Assembly: GCF_005886105.2 (NCBI RefSeq)
Contig: NZ_PNCO02000002.1
Span: forward strand, 372,001 to 436,000
From: Pseudoalteromonas galatheae
GTDB lineage: Bacteria; Pseudomonadota; Gammaproteobacteria; Enterobacterales; Alteromonadaceae
DNA: 64,000 nt
Direction: 5' to 3'
In this document: positions 8,616 through 16,779 of the stretch, piece by piece
How the letters are laid out: every line of letters begins with the position of its first letter
Numbering within the stretch: position 1 is the stretch's first letter
Program-made: the position numbers and the translations under genes
The notes under the pieces: model-generated
Seen by the model: only the letters and a program-made list of their open reading frames with translations
Told to the model about the DNA's origin: nothing
The model's database searches: none

Positions 8616-9263
8616 ATGGCACTAAATTCACTCAACCTGAACCACTATCAGGGATTGATATTCGATATGGATGGCACACTTGTTGATTCTGAAGTTGCAG
8701 TACGACAGGCCGTCGCGCCTTGGTGTGAGAAACATCATGTCGATTTAGAAATGGTATTAACTACGGGCAGAGGTGCACGTTTCAAAGACTTTATAGAACA
8801 ATTTACTCCGCATTTAGATTGCCAGCATGAAGTCGAGCTGTTGGAACAAGCAGAAGCCGATCTTGCCCAAACCGTAACAGCCATTCCCGGCGCTAAATCG
8901 TTTTTAAGCGAAATAAAAGCACAGCAACGCAAGTGGGCCGTTGCAACTTCTGCAAATCGTCATAATGCAATTGCACGACTCACCACAGCAGGTTTATCTA
9001 TTCCTGAAATATTAATTACCGCAGATGATGTTGGGCAAGGTAAGCCTCACCCTGAGCCATTTTTATTGGCGGCCAAACGACTGGGAGTGGCAACCTCTAA
9101 ATGTCTTGCATTTGAAGACTCAGATCAAGGGGTAAGATCCGCACTTAACGCAGGCTGTGAAGTAGTCGTAGTTAACCGTTTTTGTACCATTCAACATGAC
9201 CATATTGTTGCCCGTATCAATCACTATAAGGATATCTACTTATCAGAGGAAGTAAGCAAATGA
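8616..9263 (+). CDS. HAD-IA phosphatase (beta-phosphoglucomutase/DOG-phosphatase type)
   Basis: A 215-residue phosphatase with all four HAD motifs: the nucleophile DMDGTLVDSE near residue 18, the Thr/Ser motif VATSANR, the lysine in GQGKPHPEPF, and the acidic motif FEDSDQGVRSA. The helical cap between motifs I and II is of the size seen in sugar-phosphate phosphatases. AAGGAG precedes the start. Its stop overlaps the following membrane-protein gene by four bases (ATGA), so the two are translationally coupled. The divergent DeoR-type regulator supports a sugar-phosphate role. Confidence 0.87.
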   Translation: MALNSLNLNHYQGLIFDMDGTLVDSEVAVRQAVAPWCEKHHVDLEMVLTTGRGARFKDFIEQFTPHLDCQHEVELLEQAEADLAQTVTAIPGAKSFLSEIKAQQRKWAVATSANRHNAIARLTTAGLSIPEILITADDVGQGKPHPEPFLLAAKRLGVATSKCLAFEDSDQGVRSALNAGCEVVVVNRFCTIQHDHIVARINHYKDIYLSEEVSK

Positions 9264-9547
9264 AAACATGGCTGACAGGCTTTTATCAAACGAAAGATAC
9301 CTACTGGGATTTCGCCGGTGTGCTCTTCGGCGGTATCGGGTTTATCGCATTATTAGGTCAGCTATTCAGTGAACTTGAGCGCCAAGGCCCAACCAACTTG
9401 TCCTATACGTTTTTAATCGGGTATGTTCTGGTATTTAGTTTTTGGCTGATGTACGGGCTGAGATTTCAGCGGCTGGCAATTATTGTTACCAATGTACTTT
9501 GCTTATTCTTGCAGATCTTAATTTTACTAACTGCAATTTTGCGTTGA
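9260..9547 (+). CDS. Small three-helix membrane protein
   Basis: A 95-residue protein with three hydrophobic segments: about residues 20-38 (VLFGGIGFIALLGQLFSEL), 51-68 (FLIGYVLVFSFWLMYGL) and 72-94 (LAIIVTNVLCLFLQILILL). I recognise no family. The ATGA overlap with the HAD phosphatase shows co-translation, which may tie it to the same pathway, but no function can be given. Confidence 0.75.
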   Translation: MKTWLTGFYQTKDTYWDFAGVLFGGIGFIALLGQLFSELERQGPTNLSYTFLIGYVLVFSFWLMYGLRFQRLAIIVTNVLCLFLQILILLTAILR

Positions 9548-9720
9548 ATTATTGGTAAAGCTGTTCCAACAATGGAGCGTAGTTAATCTTATCGGTGGTC
9601 TTCTTATTTTCAAATAGATGGCAAAAATAAAAGAATTTACTCTACATAGGGATAGTAAAGATCGAGTGTGATTTTTGCTTTAAGTCGACGATGGTGGCTT
9701 AGATTGTTGTTGTTGAGGGG

Positions 9721-9984
9721 TTGGATCAATATTTAACTAACGGGCCCAACTCCTTTAGCCTCTTGGATCAGAATTTTACCAAGCTAATTCTAAAAATAGA
9801 TTAATAGATCATATTTTTACTAACTAATGAGGAGAATTTAGTTGGGTAGATCACTATTTTACTAACAATATCGTAATTGAGTTGGTAAATTTGCGGTGTA
9901 TAGCGCAATTGTTGCTGATATTTTATGCTAAGTGGTGTGGTTTCAATAGCTTAATGGAAAAGTGTTAGTAAAATAATGATCTAA
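9721..9984. repeat. Phased array of 21-bp sites (TTAGATCATTATTTTACTAAC)
   Basis: In the 462-base space between 9547 and 10010 there is no gene, but a 21-base motif recurs. Direct copies start at 9721, 9763, 9804 and 9846, spaced 42, 41 and 42 bases apart, which is four helical turns. The core GATCA-N3-TTTTACTAAC is best kept in the last two. An inverted copy is at 9964-9984, touching the terminator. The inverted copy's 21 bases also occur exactly at 11122-11142 inside the PepSY gene. The intervening bases are not alike, so these look like sites rather than duplicated units. The rest of the spacer shows nothing. Confidence 0.6.
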
Positions 9985-9985
9985 A

Positions 9986-10007
9986 AAGGCGCCAAAGATG
10001 GCGCCTT
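9986..10007 (-). terminator. Rho-independent terminator of the PepSY operon
   Basis: AAGGCGCC, six-base loop, GGCGCCTT. Read leftward, the stem is followed by TTTTTAG, as expected for an intrinsic terminator just after the stop of the DUF3325 gene at 10010. Confidence 0.8.
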
Positions 10008-10009
10008 AG

Positions 10010-10342
10010 TTAAAATATGATCCAGTACAGCGTACTAACCAGCATACCTATGATGACTAGGTAAAATAGTGATCTGAAATAACTCGGTTTAGTTGCAAAG
10101 ATAACGACAAGGAGTAGCACAGCTAAGGTCGTATAACCAATAAACTCTAAGCTACCGTAGGTTCCCTGAGTTGTAAGGGCCAATGCTAAACTTCCGCAAA
10201 GGCAAAGCCAGCTGGCAATGGTTAATTGGCTTGTTACGTTACCTTTTGGGCGTGTGCCAAATACTTCTTTATAGTGATTGGGTTTTGCTACTGCAAAACC
10301 CATAAACGCAAGTAGACAAAGTAAAAACGTTAGCCATTCCAT
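10010..10342 (-). CDS. DUF3325 membrane protein
   Basis: A 110-residue inner-membrane protein with four hydrophobic segments and the AVAKPNHY motif after the first helix, as in DUF3325. Family members occur downstream of PepSY and DUF3649 genes in siderophore and iron-uptake loci. Its ATG overlaps the stop of the PepSY gene (TAATG), so it is the last gene of a three-gene operon read leftward. A role in the inner-membrane side of iron acquisition is inferred only from context. Confidence 0.78.
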   Translation of the reverse strand: MEWLTFLLCLLAFMGFAVAKPNHYKEVFGTRPKGNVTSQLTIASWLCLCGSLALALTTQGTYGSLEFIGYTTLAVLLLVVIFATKPSYFRSLFYLVIIGMLVSTLYWIIF

Positions 10343-11925
10343 TAGGCAGTTACCTCGCGCTTTGCTTGGCGACGTGGTGTCGTTGGAGCTGCTTTGGTAC
10401 TGCCGAGCTTTTTAGCTTGAACTAAGAAACCGATAGCGATACCAATAGCTATTGCATCAAAACCAAATAATACCCACTGACCATTAATGAAATAGCTTAC
10501 AAGGTTGCCCTCTGTGGTCAGCATATTTACGACAGGCAGTAAGCCCCACACGATTGCATTCACTTTCGCAGATAGCAGCCACGCGAGCCTATTCGACTTA
10601 AAGAGCGCGGCCAGAGTGAATACTCCCCAGGTAACAAAGAACGCCAGAACTTCTTTGTCTGCACGGCTCGATAACTCCATTGGAAGCAAACGGTTTGCAT
10701 AAAAGAACATTGCCGTTGCGGCTGGTAGTCCCATAATGGTGCCTAAATTGAGCGACTCCACAAGCCTAAGGCCTACACCCGGCTTGTCACCACCTTTGAG
10801 CTTTTGGCGCAGTCTTTTTGCCCACATAACAGCACCCGTTGCAATCATGGCACAGCCTGCCAATCCCGCGATAAAGTACAGCCAACGCAAAAGCGGCTCT
10901 GCTAAGCGCCCTGTATGCAGTGCTATCATTCCGCCGTAGAGATTTTCAGCGCCAGACAGTGTCACATTGTGTGTTTTTAACAACTCACCTGATGCTGCGC
11001 TATACATCCAACTTGGTGGATCGTCCTGCACGGCGCGTTGAGCATTGGCATAAAGCTTTATCGTTGCACCTGAGTCTCCTGGTGATGAAATCACAATGCG
11101 GCGAAGTGGTGCGTCGCCAGAGTTAGTAAAATAATGATCTAATGCTTTGTTTAATGCTAGATCCGTTAGTGGCTGTCCTGTTTCAGGGATCTCAGCAAGA
11201 AAGGGGTAGCGCTCGGCTCTGAGCGTTTTTGTATCTTCAAAGCGCTGTTCTGCAGGTTGTGGCAGTAACATAAAAATAAGCGTTACTAAGCCGGTGTAAG
11301 TGATCATAATATGAAACGGTAATGCCACTACTGAAGAAACGTTGTGAGCGTCAAGCCAGCTTCTCAACCCTTTCCCGTTTCTAAATTGGAATAGGTCTTT
11401 GAAGATGCGCTTATGGATCACCACGCCAGAAATAAGCGCAATTAGCATAAACAGAGTTGCAAAACAAACAATCCAACGCGCGGTAATTGCGCTCATGTAA
11501 TGCAAATCAAAATGCAGTCGGTAGAAAAAGTTACCGCCTTTGGTCTCCCTAAACTCAGGAAGCGCCTCCAGCGTTACAGGGTCAAGATACTCAGAGTGAC
11601 GTTTTCCGCGCCTTTCTCCTTCGGCTGGCTTTTCGGAGTACATCAATAGCAAGCTGGGGCGACGCTCTGTTGGCATCTCAATACGCCAAGACTCGGCGTT
11701 TGGCGCTATCTCTTGAAACCGTTCGATACTCTTTTTGACCGTTTCATTTTGTTGGGCACTTTCATAATGAGGTAAATGGTGCGTTGCTGGTTGCGCCCAT
11801 AGACTGATCTCATGTCTGAAAAAGCTCGCAGTACCGGCAAAAAAGATTAAAAACAGCAACCAACAAACGAGTAAACCCACCCAAGTGTGTAACCAAGTCA
11901 TACTACGAAAAAATGACTCTCTCAC
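10342..11925 (-). CDS. PepSY-associated membrane protein (PiuB-like iron-uptake factor)
   Basis: A 527-residue inner-membrane protein. It begins VRESFFRSMTWLHTWVGLL, a signature of PepSY_TM proteins. There are large periplasmic loops, helices around residues 20, 175, 220 and 370, and four more at the C-terminus. Members such as PiuB are thought to reduce or process ferric siderophores. The frame is open to 11967, but the GTG at 11925 is the better start. GGAGG sits six bases upstream and the codon overlaps the DUF3649 stop as GTGA. It is the middle gene of the operon. Confidence 0.85.
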   Translation of the reverse strand: MRESFFRSMTWLHTWVGLLVCWLLFLIFFAGTASFFRHEISLWAQPATHHLPHYESAQQNETVKKSIERFQEIAPNAESWRIEMPTERRPSLLLMYSEKPAEGERRGKRHSEYLDPVTLEALPEFRETKGGNFFYRLHFDLHYMSAITARWIVCFATLFMLIALISGVVIHKRIFKDLFQFRNGKGLRSWLDAHNVSSVVALPFHIMITYTGLVTLIFMLLPQPAEQRFEDTKTLRAERYPFLAEIPETGQPLTDLALNKALDHYFTNSGDAPLRRIVISSPGDSGATIKLYANAQRAVQDDPPSWMYSAASGELLKTHNVTLSGAENLYGGMIALHTGRLAEPLLRWLYFIAGLAGCAMIATGAVMWAKRLRQKLKGGDKPGVGLRLVESLNLGTIMGLPAATAMFFYANRLLPMELSSRADKEVLAFFVTWGVFTLAALFKSNRLAWLLSAKVNAIVWGLLPVVNMLTTEGNLVSYFINGQWVLFGFDAIAIGIAIGFLVQAKKLGSTKAAPTTPRRQAKREVTA

Positions 11926-12227
11926 AGGGAGCCTCCAAAATGCGTCAAAGTTCCGTAGAGAATACAAAGTAGTCCGATCATGCCAAGAAATACCTTTTTA
12001 AAAGAGCGGCATCCAAACACCCAAATAAAGACAATGGCGTAAAAGACGATGCCGGTTGTTAATGCATATAAAAGCGCATCTAGGCGCGTAGTTGGTAAAG
12101 TTAAAGCCAATAAAGATGAAGCTAAAACGGTCACATAATAGCCGCCGAAAATAGCGATGAAAAAGCGTGCTAGTACTTCAGCTTTATATAAAATAGCCTT
12201 ATGATTTGTGTTATCCCGACTAGGCAT
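11922..12227 (-). CDS. DUF3649 membrane protein
   Basis: A 101-residue protein with three to four hydrophobic segments. RFFIAIFGGYYVTVLASSLLALTLP fits the DUF3649 family, small membrane proteins that precede PepSY genes in iron-regulated operons. It is first in the leftward operon DUF3649-PepSY-DUF3325. The next start is coupled by a GTGA overlap. A Fur-like box lies about 60 bases upstream. Confidence 0.78.
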   Translation of the reverse strand: MPSRDNTNHKAILYKAEVLARFFIAIFGGYYVTVLASSLLALTLPTTRLDALLYALTTGIVFYAIVFIWVFGCRSFKKVFLGMIGLLCILYGTLTHFGGSL

Positions 12228-12286
12228 AGCACCCCTTTAAAAGACAGCAAACGTAATAGAATATTATCCAATAATTTGCATCTAAA

Positions 12287-12301
12287 TGATAGTGATTCGC
12301 A
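12287..12301 (-). promoter_or_regulatory. Fur-box-like site
   Basis: TGATAGTGATTCGCA matches the 7-1-7 Fur consensus TGATAATnATTATCA at 11 of 14 positions and sits within AAATGATAGTGATTCGCA. It lies upstream of the DUF3649-PepSY-DUF3325 operon, which is of an iron-uptake type. Fur repression under iron sufficiency is the likely consequence. The site was judged by eye. Confidence 0.55.
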
Positions 12302-12428
12302 CTTGTTTTAAGTCGAGTGGAGTTGTTTTAACGACTAAGTACTCTAAGCTCTGCTAGTTAAATGGGGTTTTGAATATGGTTATGCCATAATGATCCTTGG
12401 TGATGTTGGGTAAAATAAATAAGGGAAG

Positions 12429-12995
12429 ATGGAAGTTTTTGAACGTGTTAGGCAATGCAAGCTGTGCGATAAAACGCTTCCTATGGGGGCAAAACCTATT
12501 ATTCAAGGCAGTTGCAAGGCTAAAGTGTTGATTATTGGTCAAGCACCGGGATTAAAAGCACATCAAACCTGCCAGCCGTTCAATGACCCTAGTGGAGATA
12601 GATTGCGAGACTGGCTTGGTGTAAGTCGAGCGCAGTTTTATAACCCAGATCTATTTGCCATTATGCCAATGGCATTTTGTTACCCAGGTAAAGGGAAGTC
12701 TGGAGATTTACCACCGCCGAAAATTTGCGCGCCAACTTGGCATCACCAGGTGCTAGCTACGCTCAATCAGGTGTCGCTGACACTACTTATTGGGCAATAT
12801 GCGCAAAAGTGCTACTTAACGCAATATTCATCGGTAACTGAGGTGGTTAAAAATGCTGACTTTTCCAGCCAAAGTCATCTGCCATTACCGCACCCAAGTC
12901 CTCGCAATCAAATCTGGTTAAAAAAGCACGATTGGTTTGAAAAAGACAGTGTACCGCAGCTAAAGACAAGAGTTTCAGTTGCACTATCGTCTTGA
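12429..12995 (+). CDS. Uracil-DNA glycosylase family protein
   Basis: A 188-residue protein of the UDG superfamily. Seen: a CKLC pair at residues 10-13 with later Cys residues (KICAPTW, QKCYL) that could ligate an iron-sulfur cluster, the GQAPG catalytic-loop motif at about 38-41, FNDPSGDRLRDWLG, and the C-terminal HPSPRN loop. This pattern is found in the conserved 'uracil-DNA glycosylase family' proteins related to families 4 and 5. Removal of uracil or a related damaged base is the family role. Activity of this small version is not proven. Confidence 0.8.
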   Translation: MEVFERVRQCKLCDKTLPMGAKPIIQGSCKAKVLIIGQAPGLKAHQTCQPFNDPSGDRLRDWLGVSRAQFYNPDLFAIMPMAFCYPGKGKSGDLPPPKICAPTWHHQVLATLNQVSLTLLIGQYAQKCYLTQYSSVTEVVKNADFSSQSHLPLPHPSPRNQIWLKKHDWFEKDSVPQLKTRVSVALSS

Positions 12996-13187
12996 TAGTT
13001 ATGAAATCAATTTTTAATTAATGCTTTTTACTTAGGTTTTAAGTTAAAGATAGTTATATAGGTTTAAAACTAAGGAATAAAGGTCATATCAGTCAATATT
13101 CATAATCATTTAGTTGCGTAATTACGAGTATTACCTCATACTCCATCCTGTTTACATAACGAACATTTATTAACATTTTCAAAGGAC

Positions 13188-13556
13188 TTGATAATGATAT
13201 ACAAAACTACCGGTTGGGCTGCTGTATTACTCTCGCTCATCGCATTTTACCCTAGTATACAACCTGGTGCGTTTTCTGTAATGGGCTTCTATCTGTGCTT
13301 ATTTTCCCTCATTATCGCAGCGTTTGCGAGCCACATGGATAAACCGATTTATTTTCGCAGCGTGATCACATTGTCTCTTATTAACATTCTATTGGTTAAT
13401 GATGGGACTCGTGCAAGTCTTTGGTTTGGCCAAAGCGATTGGGTTTATATTGGCTCTATGTACGGGATCTTTCTAGTCGTAGTAAGCATTTGTGGCTTTT
13501 TGGTCAGTCGAGACCTTTTTGTATCGACGCTAGAGGGCAAAGCTGAGACCGAGTAG
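13188..13556 (+). CDS. Four-helix membrane protein, function unknown
   Basis: A 122-residue protein with four hydrophobic stretches at about residues 8-24, 28-48, 56-74 and 85-108, ending in a charged tail EGKAETE. AAAGGA lies eight bases before the ATG. No family is certain. The 190 bases upstream (12996-13187) are A/T-rich and hold only promoter-like sequence. It is followed by a hairpin at 13561. Confidence 0.7.
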   Translation: MIMIYKTTGWAAVLLSLIAFYPSIQPGAFSVMGFYLCLFSLIIAAFASHMDKPIYFRSVITLSLINILLVNDGTRASLWFGQSDWVYIGSMYGIFLVVVSICGFLVSRDLFVSTLEGKAETE

Positions 13557-13560
13557 GATT

Positions 13561-13588
13561 CAGTGCACAAGCGGGAGCTTGTACACTG
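13561..13588. terminator. Hairpin between convergent genes
   Basis: CAGTGCACAAGC, loop GGGA, GCTTGTACACTG: twelve pairs with one C/A mismatch. It lies between the convergent membrane-protein and qorB genes. There is no clear U-run, so it is only a probable terminator. Confidence 0.5.
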
Positions 13589-13599
13589 GGTCTATGCGC

Positions 13600-14445
13600 T
13601 TAATGTGCAACTAGCGACTGGGCCACACTTGTGGTCGGGCGACCAATCAACTGGCTGAGCGCATTACTCTGGGTTGCCAAATATCCTTTTTGCGCTTGTG
13701 CCTCTGCGTCAACCAGTAATGCGGCAAAAGTTGCTGGCACGCCTAGATCAACCAAGTGGACCAAATATTCTTCATCAGATACAAACTTTGCTTTTACTTC
13801 AACATGAGTATGCTTTGACACAGCTTGTGCCAAACCTTCAATTGTAAAAGCGTTATCGCCAGCCAGTTCATAGACTGAATTATCATGGCCAGCGCTACTT
13901 AATACGGTGGCAGCAGCCAGTGCGTAGTCTGCACGAGCGGCGCTGTTGATTTGAGCTTGCGGCGCAATTGAGGTAATGGCATTATTTGCTGTAAATACAG
14001 GCACTAAATCAGTGTAGTTCTCGTTATACCATCCATTTCTCAGCATGCTATAAGCCACGCCGCTTGCCCTCAAATAAGCCTCTGTTTCTTTGTGCTCTTT
14101 AGCCAGCTCCAGTGGTGAATCGTCCACATTCAAAATACTGGTATAGGCAATTAAGCGCACTTGGTTTTTCACAGCGGCGTCAATAACTGCTTTGTGTTGA
14201 GGTGTGCGGCTTCCGATCTGGTTGCCGGAGATTAGCAGCAGTTTTTCAACACCTGCAAGTGCTGCGTCAAGTGTGTGCGGTTTGTCGTAATCAGCTTGCC
14301 TTACGGTGACCCCTAAATTGGTGAGTGCCTTTCCTTTATCGAGATCTCTGACTAGAGCCACAATATGTTTGGCTGGTATCTTCTGTGCCAAAAACTCGAT
14401 AACTAATTGACCTAATTTACCTGTTGCGCCTGTGATTGCGATCAT
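13600..14445 (-). CDS. qorB: NAD(P)H:quinone oxidoreductase, QorB-type (NmrA-like SDR)
   Basis: A 281-residue atypical short-chain dehydrogenase that uses NADPH to reduce quinones. Seen: the Rossmann motif ITGATGKLGQLVIEFL, VRQADYDKP, AGVEKLLLISGNQIGSRTPQH, AYTSIL and YSMLRNGWYNENY. These match Escherichia coli QorB (YtfG) almost motif for motif, and length agrees. It is divergent from a LysR-type regulator at 14549, its probable controller. A role in quinone or electrophile stress is inferred from the family. Confidence 0.88.
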   Translation of the reverse strand: MIAITGATGKLGQLVIEFLAQKIPAKHIVALVRDLDKGKALTNLGVTVRQADYDKPHTLDAALAGVEKLLLISGNQIGSRTPQHKAVIDAAVKNQVRLIAYTSILNVDDSPLELAKEHKETEAYLRASGVAYSMLRNGWYNENYTDLVPVFTANNAITSIAPQAQINSAARADYALAAATVLSSAGHDNSVYELAGDNAFTIEGLAQAVSKHTHVEVKAKFVSDEEYLVHLVDLGVPATFAALLVDAEAQAQKGYLATQSNALSQLIGRPTTSVAQSLVAH

Positions 14446-14548
14446 GATGTATACCTCTTTTTAAAATGAGAATGTATTGGATGTGGCTATTATGGGTGGT
14501 AATTTTTGTTATCATAAGTGGGTTAATTCGATATGGTGAGTTCTGAAA

Positions 14549-15445
14549 TTGAGTACAATAGACTTAAATGCATTAAAACTCTTAGCAATATTTGCAACGG
14601 TTGTGGATGTGGGAAGTTTTGCTCAAGCCGCTAGAAAGCTCGCAACTAGCCGTTCTAGAGTGAGTGAACAAGTGTCTCAGTTAGAGACTATGCTAGGCGT
14701 TAGACTACTGCAGCGTAGCACGAGGCAACTCACGCTAACGCGAGAGGGGCGTGACATTTTGGCTCAAGCACATTCATTACACGCTATTTTGGATGATGTT
14801 GAGGTATTACTAGATAACAAAGAGCCTCATGGTATGGTCTCAATAACCATAACACACGACACCGCACATAAATTTCTGTTACCAAAACTACCTGAGCTCA
14901 CGGCGCGATATCCGAAGATCCAATTAAATATCATTGTTGATGATAACAAGCGCGATATTATTAATGACCAAATAGATCTCGCTATCAGGGTTGGCTTTCC
15001 TAAAGACAGCGCATTGGTTGCAAGGCAATTACATCAAGAATGTTTTAAGCTCTATGCAAGTCCTAAACTGATAGCATTGCATGGTTTACCAAGCAAAGAC
15101 ACACAGCTAAATCAGTTACCTTGGTTACTGTTAGAGCAGGCTAAATCAACGGGGATGACACAATTTTATCGTGGTGGTGAAGCCATAAACTTTACACCAA
15201 CTCAAGTGCATTGGTGCAATTCTCCTATGTTGTTACAACAAATGACAGTAGCAGGATTAGGAGTTGCGCAGTTATTGCCTTCTACTGTGAAGCAAGAAGT
15301 TGAGCGTGGGGAGTTACAAATGATCTGTCCAGAGTTAAGTAGCGAGCAGCTGGTGTTTTCTCTCATTTATCCATCGCGTAAACAAATTCCACCTAGGACA
15401 CGGGCGGTGATTGACTACCTATTGGAAGCGAATCTGTTTGGATAG
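14549..15445 (+). CDS. LysR-family transcriptional regulator
   Basis: A 298-residue LysR protein. The HTH is at residues about 6-65 (ALKLLAIFATVVDVGSFAQA then SRSRVSEQVSQLETMLGVRLLQRSTR), followed by the effector-binding domain. The start appears to be TTG at 14549 with a weak GGTGAG upstream. The ATG at 14533 is out of frame. It is divergent from qorB, suggesting control of quinone reductase expression. Effector unknown. Confidence 0.86.
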   Translation: MSTIDLNALKLLAIFATVVDVGSFAQAARKLATSRSRVSEQVSQLETMLGVRLLQRSTRQLTLTREGRDILAQAHSLHAILDDVEVLLDNKEPHGMVSITITHDTAHKFLLPKLPELTARYPKIQLNIIVDDNKRDIINDQIDLAIRVGFPKDSALVARQLHQECFKLYASPKLIALHGLPSKDTQLNQLPWLLLEQAKSTGMTQFYRGGEAINFTPTQVHWCNSPMLLQQMTVAGLGVAQLLPSTVKQEVERGELQMICPELSSEQLVFSLIYPSRKQIPPRTRAVIDYLLEANLFG

Positions 15446-15580
15446 CTTTAATTCTTTTTAATAGAATGATTCATGATTTTTTTACTAATTTAATTATTTT
15501 AAAGCGAACGTATACTTTCTTCCAACGGCTCATCACCGAGAGCCAATCCAATACAGTCTATATTTATCGAGGAAAGTATC

Positions 15581-16000
15581 ATGAACCTAATTAACATCAT
15601 TAAACCGAACAGTACAATGGCATCAGTATTATCTTTATTTGGTCGAGTAGGGCTATCAGCCATTTTTATACTGGCTGCGATTAATAAAATCCAATACTTC
15701 GAAGGTAATGCTACATACATGGCTTCAAGTGGATTACCAAGCGAGCTGCTGCCATTGGTTATAGCCTTTGAATTGATAGGAGGGCTTTTCATTCTTGCGG
15801 GAGCATTTACTCAACTGACAGCAATTGCATTTGCGGGGTTTAGTATTGTCAGTGCGTTGCTGTTTCACTTTGATCTGGCCGACCAAATGCAGTTCTTAAT
15901 GTTTTTTAAAAATATTGCCATGGCTGGTGGTTTTCTCGCACTTGCCGCGTCAGGTGCTGGTAAATTCAGTATTGATAGTAAGCTCGAAGAAAGTAAGTAA
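15581..16000 (+). CDS. DoxX-family membrane protein
   Basis: A 139-residue integral membrane protein with four helices. LSLFGRVGLSAIFILAAINKIQYF and LPLVIAFELIGGLFILAGAFTQLTAIAFA are hallmarks of DoxX/SURF4-like proteins. AGGAAAG precedes the ATG. Family members are linked to quinone or sulfur redox and membrane stress, but this one has no defined reaction. It follows the LysR gene by 135 bases in the same direction and may or may not share its control. Confidence 0.83.
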   Translation: MNLINIIKPNSTMASVLSLFGRVGLSAIFILAAINKIQYFEGNATYMASSGLPSELLPLVIAFELIGGLFILAGAFTQLTAIAFAGFSIVSALLFHFDLADQMQFLMFFKNIAMAGGFLALAASGAGKFSIDSKLEESK

Positions 16001-16009
16001 TGACAAAAT

Positions 16010-16041
16010 AAAAGCGCACAGGGTTGGGACCGTGCGCTTTT
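16010..16041. terminator. Bidirectional terminator
   Basis: AAAAGCGCAC pairs perfectly with GTGCGCTTTT over a twelve-base loop. The flanking A and T runs suit both the rightward DoxX gene and the leftward ABC-2 permease gene. Confidence 0.85.
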
Positions 16042-16051
16042 GGTTGTCCTG

Positions 16052-16777
16052 TTACGCCTGCTTAAATTTTATTTGCGCGACAAAAAATAATGCTAGCGTT
16101 TGTGTAATTAAGACGGCCGCATGGAGGTAAACAGGAAAACCCAAAGTTGCATCGATGGTCGAAAGCGCTAACTGGGAAATATGGAAAGTTGGCAACAGCC
16201 AAGCAAACCATTGCATTGCTTCAGGAAATAGCCCGATAGGCAGCCACAGACCTGAAAGCAGCGAAAGTGGTAGGTAAACTAAATTAACCACCGCAGGTGC
16301 CGCTTTTGCTGGCACTGACAGCCCAACTAACAACCCTAACATACACAAAGGCAAGGTGCCGAGTAGGGTAATTGTAACCACGAGTAACCATTGAGCTAAA
16401 CTTAAAGACAAGACGGAAAATAATGCCAGTAAGCTCATTAGGCAGGCTACGAGCAATGAAAAAGCCGTCGCACTCACACACTTTGCGAGCAGATACTGAT
16501 AGGGAGAAACGGGAGATAGTTGTTTGAGTATCAGCCAACCATTTTGCTTTTCAAGGGCGACGTTAACGCCAAAGGAAAATAGCGCAGGTCCTATCATGCC
16601 AAATATCAGATAATTGATATACATATAGTTATGGGAGTCACCATGACTGAACACCACGCCGAAGAAAAGATAAAACAAGCAAGGAAATAGTGTGGCTGGG
16701 ATCACAAAACCCTTACTTCTAAATGTGCTCAAAAGTTCAGTTTTGCTTTCAAGTATAAAAGATGCAGTGTTTATCAT
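16052..16777 (-). CDS. ABC-2 type transporter permease
   Basis: A 241-residue inner-membrane permease with six hydrophobic segments, of the ABC-2 drug/polysaccharide export class. Seen: SKGFVIPATLFPCLFYLFFG, MIGPALFSFGVNVALEKQNGWL and the GLWLPIGLFPEAMQWFAWLLP loop typical of ABC-2 permeases. It lies two bases after the ATPase gene on the same strand, so the two form an exporter. The substrate is unknown. Confidence 0.87.
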   Translation of the reverse strand: MINTASFILESKTELLSTFRSKGFVIPATLFPCLFYLFFGVVFSHGDSHNYMYINYLIFGMIGPALFSFGVNVALEKQNGWLILKQLSPVSPYQYLLAKCVSATAFSLLVACLMSLLALFSVLSLSLAQWLLVVTITLLGTLPLCMLGLLVGLSVPAKAAPAVVNLVYLPLSLLSGLWLPIGLFPEAMQWFAWLLPTFHISQLALSTIDATLGFPVYLHAAVLITQTLALFFVAQIKFKQA

Positions 16778-16779
16778 GG

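Noticed and set aside
9721..9866. CRISPR-like array (about 21-bp repeats with 21-bp spacers)
   Set aside because: The repeats are imperfect and only four in line, and there are no cas genes. The pattern fits protein sites better.
9721..9984. Integron attC-like sites, because the copies end in CTAAC/GTTAG
   Set aside because: No paired core sites with the required inverse symmetry, no cassettes and no integrase.
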